The notes beneath the pieces are model-generated. The model searched no databases, was not told where the DNA came from, and saw only the letters and a list, made by a program, of their open reading frames with translations. Positions 1 through 5,672 of a stretch of 5,672 nt of DNA are shown here, one piece after another. Source of the DNA: NIOZ-UU13 sp048635425 (GTDB lineage Bacteria; Planctomycetota; Phycisphaerae; Sedimentisphaerales; Anaerobacaceae). The first letter of the stretch is position 1. The number at the start of each line of letters is the position of its first letter. The stretch is taken from the NCBI GenBank assembly GCA_048635425.1, contig JAIVYN010000240.1:1-5672 (forward strand). The letters are read 5' to 3'. The translations under genes and the position numbers were made by a program.

Positions 1-1483
1 CAGCTGTCGCACGAAGAAATCTGGGCGCATCATCAGAAAAAGCAAACTTCCACCATAAAGTATTAGAATACTCCACATATTTATACGAAAGCAAACCCAA
101 CCAGACGGAACAGAGCAATACGGTTATAATAGCCACGATCCAGCCAAAAGTAAATCTCTGGCTCAGTAAGGATGCTCTGCGGTAAAATTCACGACGACAA
201 GGTAAGAGCGTAACTAACATAAAAGACAGGGCAGTTGCTTCTTCGTAGCCTAACCCCTTAACAAGGGATAATACAATTCCCGAAGCAAGAAGAACTAGGG
301 TTAAATGGTAAGCTACATCAAGCCGACGCTGTAGGCCTCGTGCCAAAATGAGCAACCATACCCCTGCCAAACTGGCCAAAAAGTGCGAGATTTCTATGGC
401 GGGAAGAGGTAAAAATTCTCTCAACCATGACAATCGGCCCTTTTCCTCGGGCAAAGCCCCTGAGAACAGCAGAATTATACCTCCTATAAAAATAATGAAG
501 GCAAAAACATGTGGTATTATCGCCGGAACCCACCGGGCAAAGGTGTAGCTTATTTGTTTGATAACCTTCTTTCTTTCCAGCAATTCATTGGCCGCAAGAA
601 TCAGACAAGCGACTGTAAAGGGTAGAAGATAATAAATCCCACGGTAAGCCAAAAGCGACCCAAGAACTACTGGCACCGGATAATTTGGTGATAATAGAAA
701 TAGAACAGTTACTTCAAATACTCCTAAGCCGCCTGGAATCTGGCTTACCAGCCCGACACTTTGCGCAAGCATAAATATACCAAGAAATCCTGCATACGAC
801 AGATTTGTAGCGGGAGGCAATAAAACGTAAAGGACACTTGCGGCCACGATCCAGTCAAGACCGGCAATTGCGACCTGTACAATCGCAAGTTGTGTACCCG
901 GCAGGGTAAGTTCCCATCCCCGTATCTTAAGGGGCTTGCTGCTCAAAGCAGTCCATAGTATGTACCCACCAGGCATCGCAAGAAGAATTACACCAACAGG
1001 TCTGACCGATACGAAGGGCAGATGAATAAATTGAGGTAGAGCCAGGGGCGCAAAAAGAAAAGATACTCCTGCAACGGCACAAAAACCTAACCATAATGTA
1101 AGATTAGAAAAGACAGCCATTTTGGCGGTCTCCATTGCGGAAATTCCCCAACTCGAATAAATTCGATATCTGACAGCGGTACCTCCAAAGACCGCTGCAT
1201 TATAGCTGAAAACGTAACTAACAAATGAAGCTATGGCAGTCTTACTATATGCAAGAGAATGCCCAATGTATCGCAACGCTAAAACATCATACAGAGTAAG
1301 TAACAGATAGCTAAGAACGGTAAGAATGAGGCTCAGGCCAAGACAACCTCCTGGGATTTGTCGCATCTGCTGGATAATGTCGTTGTATTGGTACTTTCTT
1401 AGGATCGGATAAATTAGTACCAGAGCAAGAATAAAAAGTGTAAAACCAAAAAGAGGACGAAGTTTGTGTAAAACATTTTTCAT
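1..1483 (-). CDS. mprF: MprF-type phosphatidylglycerol aminoacyltransferase/flippase, N-terminal membrane domain (partial)
   Basis: One uninterrupted frame of 494 codons runs from the ATG at 1483 to the left edge of the window. The product is extremely hydrophobic, with roughly 13 membrane segments by eye (for example 12-27, 46-70, 123-147, 198-222, 318-342, 391-410 and 446-466). Motifs fit the lysylphosphatidylglycerol synthase membrane/UPF0104 family: FGGTAVRYRIY at about 99-109, SQIPGGLGVFEV at 247-258 and AYRGIYYLLPF at 279-289. The LWWKFAFSDDAPRFLRA segment at 476-492 is typical of the linker into the cytoplasmic aminoacyl-tRNA-using domain, so the full protein should carry that domain beyond the window. 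Bifunctional MprF adds lysine or alanine from tRNA to phosphatidylglycerol and flips the product, lowering surface negative charge and raising tolerance to cationic peptides. Which amino acid is used cannot be told here. The ATG abuts the TAG stop of the preceding gene, which suggests re-initiation. Confidence 0.93.
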   Translation of the reverse strand, partial: MKNVLHKLRPLFGFTLFILALVLIYPILRKYQYNDIIQQMRQIPGGCLGLSLILTVLSYLLLTLYDVLALRYIGHSLAYSKTAIASFVSYVFSYNAAVFGGTAVRYRIYSSWGISAMETAKMAVFSNLTLWLGFCAVAGVSFLFAPLALPQFIHLPFVSVRPVGVILLAMPGGYILWTALSSKPLKIRGWELTLPGTQLAIVQVAIAGLDWIVAASVLYVLLPPATNLSYAGFLGIFMLAQSVGLVSQIPGGLGVFEVTVLFLLSPNYPVPVVLGSLLAYRGIYYLLPFTVACLILAANELLERKKVIKQISYTFARWVPAIIPHVFAFIIFIGGIILLFSGALPEEKGRLSWLREFLPLPAIEISHFLASLAGVWLLILARGLQRRLDVAYHLTLVLLASGIVLSLVKGLGYEEATALSFMLVTLLPCRREFYRRASLLSQRFTFGWIVAIITVLLCSVWLGLLSYKYVEYSNTLWWKFAFSDDAPRFLRATA

Positions 1484-1501
1484 CTATTTTTCTGATTCTC
1501 C
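1483..1501 (-). promoter_or_regulatory. TAG/ATG junction with distant GGAG before mprF
   Basis: The TAG stop (1486-1484) of the 154-residue gene is followed directly by the mprF ATG (1483-1481). The only Shine-Dalgarno-like sequence is GGAG at 1498-1501, 14 nt from the ATG, longer than ideal. This arrangement favours translational coupling, with mprF translation depending on ribosomes finishing the upstream gene. Confidence 0.6.
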
Positions 1502-1948
1502 GTTAGACCAATGTGCTTTATTAACTATTCGAGCCGTATCGCGCAAGTGATCCCGCGTCTTTTTGCATTGATATGTAAGTTGTTTGAGGTGGATTTCTAT
1601 CGCCTTTATGTCGCCGCTTTGGCTTTGTCCTTTCGGCAGGGCATCATGTACCCGCCTGATATCGTCATATAGATGACTTATGAGGCTGCACGCCTTGTTG
1701 TAAGCGCGACCAATTTCCATCTCTATATCTTGGTTTCGGTTGTCTCCGAAGGAGCCTTGCGAAAATGCGGAAACAACATCCGACAGGGCCTGCTCCATTT
1801 CTACGAGCAGCTTCCGGGCGAATGTAATATCTTTCTCGAAGGCCCCTGAACCATGCCATTTTTCGTTTTGCTTCAGTACTTTGTCCAAGAGTTCCTGACT
1901 CTTTTTGAGCGTTTTTCCTACCGATTTGAAATTCTTTTCTTCAGGCAT
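1484..1948 (-). CDS. Hypothetical helical protein, 154 residues, between ubiB and mprF
   Basis: I do not recognise this family. The 154-residue product is soluble, charged and almost wholly helical in character. The N-terminal third (about 5-30) is a Lys-rich amphipathic helix (VGKTLKKSQELLDKVLKQ). A second long helix with LLVEMEQALSDVVSAF follows at about 40-62. A Gly/Asn-rich break at 65-73 leads into further helices at 74-103 and 113-145. Only two cysteines are present (87 and 128). There is no signal peptide, membrane segment or enzymatic motif. The ATG at 1948 is chosen because AAAGGA lies 6 nt upstream; extending the frame to 2098 would overlap the ubiB membrane-anchor coding region and adds a tail rich in Arg/Tyr typical of an out-of-frame reading. 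Its TAG stop is directly followed by the mprF ATG, so the two are probably translationally coupled. A role as an MprF or UbiB partner is guesswork from position. Confidence 0.8.
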   Translation of the reverse strand: MPEEKNFKSVGKTLKKSQELLDKVLKQNEKWHGSGAFEKDITFARKLLVEMEQALSDVVSAFSQGSFGDNRNQDIEMEIGRAYNKACSLISHLYDDIRRVHDALPKGQSQSGDIKAIEIHLKQLTYQCKKTRDHLRDTARIVNKAHWSNGESEK

Positions 1949-1954
1949 TTGTTG

Positions 1955-1960
1955 TCCTTT
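1955..1960 (-). promoter_or_regulatory. Ribosome binding site of the 154-residue gene
   Basis: AAAGGA lies 6 nt before the ATG at 1948, in the 50-nt gap after ubiB. It fixes the start and argues against the longer reading that begins within ubiB. Confidence 0.78.
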
Positions 1961-1998
1961 TCTTTTGCAATATGAATTTACGATTATATTCTCCCCGG

Positions 1999-3702
1999 TT
2001 ACATCTTCCCGTGGCGCATAATAGAAATCAATAACCAGAAACCCATTGCGCCTGCGGTCAGAAACCCAATGATGCCTATAATAGGAATCTCGTGCCACTT
2101 AGGCGGAATACCTGACAAAACAATAAGTGAAGACCCTATCACCAACGAAGAAAGCACAATACCATAAACAAGACGATTACTGATGCGGTCGTGCGTTTTG
2201 AGCATCGGCTCCAAACCTTTGTGCTCAAACTCTATGCGAATTTTTCCCTGCTTGATTTTGTTAATGATATTCATGGTATCGGTGGGAAGCTCCCGGAGTA
2301 CGGCCTCCCAATCCAGGCTTGCGGTATAAAGATCCTTTCGCAACTTGCGAATGCTTAATCTTTCACTCAATAACTGCCGGACGAATGGTTTCATATGTTC
2401 AATGATGTCGAACTCCGGCGACAATCTGCGCCCGTTGCCTTCCACCGTAATCAGCGCTTTATCGAGCAAATAGAAAACCGGTGGAATCTTCAAATTGTGG
2501 CGTATTAGCAACTGAACAAGCTGCGTAAGCAGACTACCCATGCGTATATCTTTGAGCGGGCGATACAGGTGCTGCTCAACAAAATCTGCAATATCCCCTT
2601 CAAGACTTTCAACAGTTTCAACAGTTTCAGCACTTTCGAGTTGCGACAGTCGAATAAGTGAGCGAGTCATCCGTTTGGCGTTGCGACGTACAATGCCCGC
2701 TATCAGGTCCACAAGATTCTCCCTGTTACGGCCAGTTAAGGTTCCCGTCATGCCATAGTCTAACAGACAGATGACATTATCCGGAAGAACCAGGATGTTA
2801 CCGGGATGAGGGTCGGCGTGAAAAAAACCGTGTTCGAATATCTGTTTAAGGATTATATCTGCGCCACGGTCGGCGATTAGTTCAAGATTAAGATTTGCAT
2901 CGGCCAAGGTATCGAGGTCAGAAACCTTAATACCCTCCACAAATTCCATAACCAGCACCTTATCCGTTGACAGATGCCGATAAACCTTCGGGACATATAT
3001 ACTGGTGTCCGACCGGAAATTTCTTGCGAAACGCTCAATGTTGCCCGCCTCGATATCAAAATTCAGCTCTCTTTTAATGGTTCGAGAGAATTCCCGAACG
3101 ATACCAATAGGATCGAGCGTTTCCATTCCATGAATGTGCTTTTCTATCAGTTCGGCCAGGTGAAACATAATTTCCAGGTCCACTTCGATTGTTGCGCGTA
3201 TTCCAGGACGCTGGACCTTTATCGCTGTCACTGTGCCGTCCGTCAGAACAGCGCGGTGCACCTGGGAAACGGAGGCTGAAGCAACCGGTGTTTCGTCAAA
3301 TTCTTTGAAGAGAGCTTCAAGAGAATCGCCGAGTTCAGCTTCGATGATCTGCCGAACCTGGCTGGCAGGAAAAGCTGGAACGGCATCCTGGAGTTTTTCA
3401 AATTCCGCACATGCTTCCGGCGGAACCAAATCGGGGCGCGTGCTGGCTAACTGCCCCAATTTGATAAAGGATGGACCAAGTTCCTCCAAGACCATCCTGA
3501 AGCGCTGCCACCGGGTCAGTGGAGTGAGCGATGCCTCTGCTTTGCGCTTTGTGAAGAAACGTCTGCTTATTCCGAGTTGCCTGTACAACCCCACTCTTGT
3601 TACTAAATCACCCAGACCGTGCTTTAGTAACACTGACACAATCTGTCTGTACCGCTTAACGTGGCGGTATCTGCGTCTGATAGAGCCTATTTTTAGAAAC
3701 AA
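1999..3702 (-). CDS. ubiB: UbiB/AarF/ABC1-family atypical protein kinase-like ATPase
   Basis: The complete 567-residue protein is close to the family's usual length (about 550). All hallmark elements are present. The KxGQ motif is at 81-84 (KLGQ) within a SFIKLGQLASTRPDLVP context. The alanine-rich loop equivalent, ASASVSQVH, is at 141-149. Lys162 (AIKVQRPG) is the ATP-binding lysine. The ELNFDIEAGN block (212-221) is at the ExD position. The catalytic HADPHPGN is at 295-302, and the metal-binding DYG at 315-317. Two hydrophobic segments at about 511-531 and 540-561 form the C-terminal membrane anchor typical of UbiB. Family members support ubiquinone/isoprenoid lipid biosynthesis or membrane-lipid homeostasis through ATPase or kinase-like activity at the membrane. 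The start is a TTG with a good ribosome binding site; the only upstream in-frame codons lead back to the phasin stop, and the first internal ATG is at residue 70. It is preceded by the phasin-like gene and followed, after 50 nt, by an unknown gene. The ExD motif reads E-L-N here. The exact substrate cannot be told, and no other quinone genes are visible. Confidence 0.96.
   Translation of the reverse strand: MFLKIGSIRRRYRHVKRYRQIVSVLLKHGLGDLVTRVGLYRQLGISRRFFTKRKAEASLTPLTRWQRFRMVLEELGPSFIKLGQLASTRPDLVPPEACAEFEKLQDAVPAFPASQVRQIIEAELGDSLEALFKEFDETPVASASVSQVHRAVLTDGTVTAIKVQRPGIRATIEVDLEIMFHLAELIEKHIHGMETLDPIGIVREFSRTIKRELNFDIEAGNIERFARNFRSDTSIYVPKVYRHLSTDKVLVMEFVEGIKVSDLDTLADANLNLELIADRGADIILKQIFEHGFFHADPHPGNILVLPDNVICLLDYGMTGTLTGRNRENLVDLIAGIVRRNAKRMTRSLIRLSQLESAETVETVESLEGDIADFVEQHLYRPLKDIRMGSLLTQLVQLLIRHNLKIPPVFYLLDKALITVEGNGRRLSPEFDIIEHMKPFVRQLLSERLSIRKLRKDLYTASLDWEAVLRELPTDTMNIINKIKQGKIRIEFEHKGLEPMLKTHDRISNRLVYGIVLSSLVIGSSLIVLSGIPPKWHEIPIIGIIGFLTAGAMGFWLLISIMRHGKM
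2607..2633 (-). repeat. Nine-base tandem repeat within ubiB
   Basis: TTTCAACAG on the plus strand occurs twice in a row (2607-2615 and 2616-2624), followed by a degenerate third unit, TTTCAGCAC. The unit is three codons, so it encodes ETV-ETV-ESL at about residues 359-367. This lies in a helical, acidic region after the DYG motif. It preserves the frame and falls outside the conserved motifs, so it is probably a harmless small in-frame expansion. Confidence 0.75.
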
Positions 3703-3716
3703 TGCGCTATTTCCTT
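3700..3716 (-). promoter_or_regulatory. ubiB: TTG start codon of ubiB with its ribosome binding site
   Basis: AAGGAA (3711-3716) lies 8 nt before TTG at 3702-3700. The TAA stop of the phasin-like gene (3718-3720) is in the same frame, so no earlier start exists except within the five codons between. GTG codons near residues 22-24 are possible alternatives but lack this site and would trim the conserved N-terminal region. Confidence 0.78.
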
Positions 3717-3717
3717 G

Positions 3718-4014
3718 TTATTCTGTTTCCGCAGCTTCAAGTTTCTCAATGCGAGCCTCTAACTTCTCAACATCTTCTTTTGATGCTATTTGAAGGGTCT
3801 GAAGCGTTTGCTGCACCTGCTTCTCAACTTGCTTTTCGAGGTCGTCCTTGGCCTGCTTGGATTTCTTCAGCATCTCCTCAGCCAGTTCACGGCCATCTTT
3901 CTCAGTCAGCTTGCCCTTTTCTACAAGTTCTTTGACGTGCTCATCGATTTTGTCCTTTGTCATTGCTGCCAGACCCACGCCCGCAAGGAACATTTTGTGA
4001 ATTGCGTCCAACAT
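3718..4014 (-). CDS. Phasin-like coiled-coil protein (PhaF/COG3937-like)
   Basis: This small protein has 98 residues. Residues 1-18 form a mildly hydrophobic helix (MLDAIHKMFLAGVGLAAM). Next comes a TKDKIDEHVKELVEKGKLTE segment typical of 'polyhydroxyalkanoate synthesis regulator phasin' proteins. From about residue 40 to the end it is a highly charged, Lys/Glu-rich coiled coil ending in LEARIEKLEAAE. There is no cysteine and no catalytic motif. Classical phasins coat polyhydroxyalkanoate granules, but no PHA synthase or depolymerase is visible here. It sits immediately before ubiB (15-nt gap), and its hydrophobic head plus coiled coil resembles the layout of accessory proteins such as UbiK. 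I infer a structural or adaptor protein at a membrane or lipid surface, perhaps a partner of UbiB. The start is supported by AAGGAA 6 nt upstream. Family membership is fairly secure; the role is not. Confidence 0.85.
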   Translation of the reverse strand: MLDAIHKMFLAGVGLAAMTKDKIDEHVKELVEKGKLTEKDGRELAEEMLKKSKQAKDDLEKQVEKQVQQTLQTLQIASKEDVEKLEARIEKLEAAETE

Positions 4015-4020
4015 TTCAAA

Positions 4021-4026
4021 TTCCTT
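4021..4026 (-). promoter_or_regulatory. Ribosome binding site of the phasin-like gene
   Basis: AAGGAA ends 6 nt before the ATG at 4014, inside the 29-nt gap after the radical SAM stop codon. The gap is too short to hold a separate promoter and terminator. Confidence 0.8.
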
Positions 4027-4043
4027 TCTAATGTATTATTTGG

Positions 4044-5486
4044 TTAACTGTTCACTGTTTGTTTGGCCATATAATGCTCAGCCCAAACCTTACTACTCAG
4101 ATGGTTGTAATTGTCTCCGTATTCAATCATACCGCTATGATATTTCGGGTCGGCGAGTGCGTCAACAGCCCCTTTATCAATCGGTTTGGCCTGGGTGTCC
4201 TGGACTGCGTTGAAAATTATTTCGAAATGGTCACGAATAACACATGGACACAGCCAATTGCCCGTATTTTCAGCCGATTGAGCATAGCCATACTCGTCTT
4301 GCCACTGACGAATTCTTTTGAAGAACGGTGAATGCAAGATCGTATCAAGATTTCCCCCGTTGCCGAAAACGTCAAAAATATTGTGCGTTGAGTATGGTAT
4401 AAAGGCGCATGGTGTAACCGTCCCGTCCCAATTGATGTAGAAGTATCCGCCTGGTCGAGCTGCGGCGATACATCCGCTGCTGGCTGTACCGCTATTCCAG
4501 AAGTCTGCAACGAAGATTTTCCGTTCTCTCACCATACGCCAGGTCCGATTGTACATTTCCAGACGCTGCTGTGGAGTAACCACTGGTTCGAGCGAATGCT
4601 CACGGCCAATAGGCATATACTGAAATATCCAGCCGTATGTTGCACCTTGCTCATCAAAATAAAAATCAACAAACTCATCGCTTGTTACAATCTCAGCATT
4701 TTCCCGTGTGCCAGTAACTGAAATACCAAAGGGTACACCTACTTCGCGCAGGTTTTCCATTGCTTGGAGAATTCGTTTGTGTACGCCCTTGCCACGTCGC
4801 TTGTCTGTTTGTCCTTCAAAACCTTCAACTGAAATTGCAGGTGTTATATTACCGAGTTTCGCCAGTTCTTTAGCTACGGATTTTGTTATTAATGTACTGT
4901 TAGTATAAACCAGAAAGAACTGCGAAGGGTGTCTAAGTGCCATATCTAAAAGATCCAGACCATTATCTTCCCACATGAACGGCTCACCGCCTGAGATTAC
5001 CGTAAAGTACGAGCCCCACAACCGTTCCTTTTCAACGATAATCCGGTCAAACGTATCCCAATCCAGCTTGGCGGCTGAGTGTGAATCACTGCGCGCGTAA
5101 CAACCCGTGCATCGCAGATTGCACTTTTTGCCCGGACTGACAAGGACAAACAAGGGCGGCTCAAAACCCAAACGGTCAATTGCGTGCCGTCGCTGGTCGC
5201 TCAGCACTACGTTGTCCAGGAATGTTTCAAGAATACGATCAAGGACACCTTTGGATATTAGCCCTCGATCAACGCTCCGGGCAGCACTGTGCAGCATCGC
5301 AAGGCTGATGTCGTACTTGTCCCGCTGTACCTGGAGTGGAAATGTATCTGTGTTATTCTCAACAATACCCTGCCACATTTTCTTTTCGACAAAGGGCAAG
5401 GCTGTACGGCGGACTATCCCGTTGCTAAATGCCGACCGAATTAGTGATCTGAATGCTCCTTTTTGAAAAACCTGCTCAAGATTCAT
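4044..5486 (-). CDS. Radical SAM protein with SPASM-like C-terminal cysteines, substrate unknown
   Basis: This is a 480-residue radical SAM enzyme. The cluster motif CNLRCTGC (Cys122, Cys126, Cys129) binds the [4Fe-4S] that cleaves S-adenosylmethionine. ISGGEP at 164-169 is the SAM-contacting motif. The C-terminal part has Cys339, a YINWDGTVTPC segment ending at Cys360, and CPC at 413-415. This is the layout of a SPASM/twitch-like domain carrying an auxiliary Fe-S cluster, as in enzymes that modify peptides, proteins or other substrates. About 115 mostly helical residues precede the radical SAM barrel. I chose the ATG at 5486 because AAGGAG sits 7 nt upstream; an in-frame ATG at 5507 has no such site and lies deeper in the upstream gene. 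The start is coupled to the TetR stop, and the phasin-like gene follows after 29 nt. No RiPP precursor or maturation gene is visible. The radical SAM assignment is certain; the reaction is unknown. Confidence 0.93.
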   Translation of the reverse strand: MNLEQVFQKGAFRSLIRSAFSNGIVRRTALPFVEKKMWQGIVENNTDTFPLQVQRDKYDISLAMLHSAARSVDRGLISKGVLDRILETFLDNVVLSDQRRHAIDRLGFEPPLFVLVSPGKKCNLRCTGCYARSDSHSAAKLDWDTFDRIIVEKERLWGSYFTVISGGEPFMWEDNGLDLLDMALRHPSQFFLVYTNSTLITKSVAKELAKLGNITPAISVEGFEGQTDKRRGKGVHKRILQAMENLREVGVPFGISVTGTRENAEIVTSDEFVDFYFDEQGATYGWIFQYMPIGREHSLEPVVTPQQRLEMYNRTWRMVRERKIFVADFWNSGTASSGCIAAARPGGYFYINWDGTVTPCAFIPYSTHNIFDVFGNGGNLDTILHSPFFKRIRQWQDEYGYAQSAENTGNWLCPCVIRDHFEIIFNAVQDTQAKPIDKGAVDALADPKYHSGMIEYGDNYNHLSSKVWAEHYMAKQTVNS

Positions 5487-5672
5487 TGCCAAGCTCCTTT
5501 CTTTCATTTGAATTTTGTGCCGGTTCCTGATGGACTAATGCACCGTGGAGGAACAGTTCCGTTATAGTGTTTATATCAGTTTCAAGAGAGAGATGCGCTT
5601 CGGCCGAGTCAAGCCATGACAAAGCAAGGGCATTGGTTAGGCCATCAAGTGCCTTGGTTACTACTCTCGCAT
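5476..5672 (-). CDS. TetR-family transcriptional regulator, C-terminal fragment (partial at window edge)
   Basis: An open frame enters from the right edge (first whole codon at 5670) and gives 64 residues before a TGA stop. The visible part is the helical ligand-binding/dimerisation end. It has an ALDGLTNALALSWL stretch followed by an acidic helix and ELFLHGAL, which matches the usual C-terminal pattern of TetR proteins (a 'DGL' helix, then 'LLLxGL'). The DNA-binding helix-turn-helix lies outside the window and cannot be confirmed. The last codons overlap the radical SAM gene by 11 nt, and that gene's ribosome binding site lies inside this frame, so the two are probably translationally coupled. 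The regulator is likely to control the operon it heads, possibly in response to a hydrophobic ligand; this is inferred from position and family. The match rests on a short tail, so another helical regulator is possible. Confidence 0.68.
   Translation of the reverse strand, partial: ARVVTKALDGLTNALALSWLDSAEAHLSLETDINTITELFLHGALVHQEPAQNSNERKELGNES
5494..5499 (-). promoter_or_regulatory. Ribosome binding site of the radical SAM gene
   Basis: AAGGAG lies 7 nt before the ATG at 5486 and decides the start over the upstream in-frame ATG at 5507. It lies within the end of the TetR frame, so translation of the two genes is probably linked. Confidence 0.85.

Noticed and set aside
318..533. Minus-strand open frame of 71 codons
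   Set aside because: It is an alternative frame inside the continuous mprF reading frame, which is strongly supported by membrane segments and family motifs; there is no sign of a frameshift here.
1983..1988. TATAAT on the minus strand in the gap after ubiB, a possible -10 box
   Set aside because: The hexamer is perfect, but the sequence 17 nt upstream (near the ubiB stop) does not resemble TTGACA, and AT-rich gaps produce such hexamers by chance. A weak internal promoter cannot be excluded.
1949..2098. N-terminal extension of the 154-residue protein to an ATG within ubiB
   Set aside because: It would overlap the ubiB anchor-coding region by about 100 nt, and the added residues look like an out-of-frame reading. 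The ATG at 1948 has a well-placed AAAGGA.
3233..3793. Plus-strand open frame of 186 codons
   Set aside because: It lies antisense across the conserved N-terminal half of ubiB and the end of the phasin-like gene; its product is Ser/Arg-rich low-complexity sequence with no motif. It is a shadow of the real minus-strand genes.
4015..4043. Possible terminator between the radical SAM and phasin-like genes
   Set aside because: The 29-nt gap shows no GC-rich hairpin followed by T residues; it contains mainly the ribosome binding site of the next gene.
5107..5466. Plus-strand open frame of 119 codons
   Set aside because: It is antisense to the N-terminal part and radical SAM motif of the minus-strand enzyme, with Arg/Ser-rich composition and no recognisable domain.
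5487..5507. Seven-codon upstream start of the radical SAM protein
   Set aside because: The AAGGAG motif is 7 nt from the ATG at 5486 and would itself be part of the coding sequence if the ATG at 5507 were used; no comparable site precedes 5507.

Overview
The window carries one tightly packed gene cluster, read entirely on the minus strand. In transcription order it runs from the right-hand edge to the left: the 3' end of a probable TetR-family regulator, a radical SAM/SPASM-like protein, a 98-residue phasin-like coiled-coil protein, a complete UbiB/ABC1-family atypical kinase, a 154-residue helical protein of unknown function, and the N-terminal membrane part of an MprF-type phosphatidylglycerol aminoacyltransferase/flippase that runs off the left edge. 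Gaps are short: an 11-nt overlap, then 29, 15 and 50 nt, then a direct TAG/ATG junction. I saw no obvious hairpin terminator or convincing internal promoter, so the cluster looks like a single operon.

Region by region: 5476-5672 is the end of the regulator. 4044-5486 is the radical SAM gene, whose Shine-Dalgarno sequence and start codon lie inside the regulator's reading frame. 3718-4014 is the phasin-like gene. 1999-3702 is ubiB, which begins at TTG. 1484-1948 is the unknown helical protein. 1-1483 is the mprF-like gene, open in one frame to the window edge. No stretch over 300 bases lacks a gene. I found no RNA gene, mobile element, CRISPR array or attachment site.

The organism is a bacterium. 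Intermediate base composition by eye and strong AAGGA-type ribosome binding sites fit many groups. The pairing of a PhaF-like phasin with an AarF/UbiB protein next to TetR and radical SAM genes reminds me of anaerobic diderm lineages such as Desulfobacterota/Geobacter-like bacteria or their neighbours. That is recall, not something I could test, and the lineage is uncertain.

Functionally, the common theme is probably the membrane. UbiB-family proteins act on isoprenoid-quinone or other lipid processes at the membrane. MprF aminoacylates and flips phospholipids. The phasin-like protein has a hydrophobic N-terminal segment followed by coiled coil, which suits a membrane- or lipid-surface-associated accessory protein. 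The radical SAM enzyme has no identifiable substrate here. I infer a TetR-controlled membrane-lipid or envelope-stress operon. No member is new at family level except the 154-residue protein, but the combination deserves comparative genomics.
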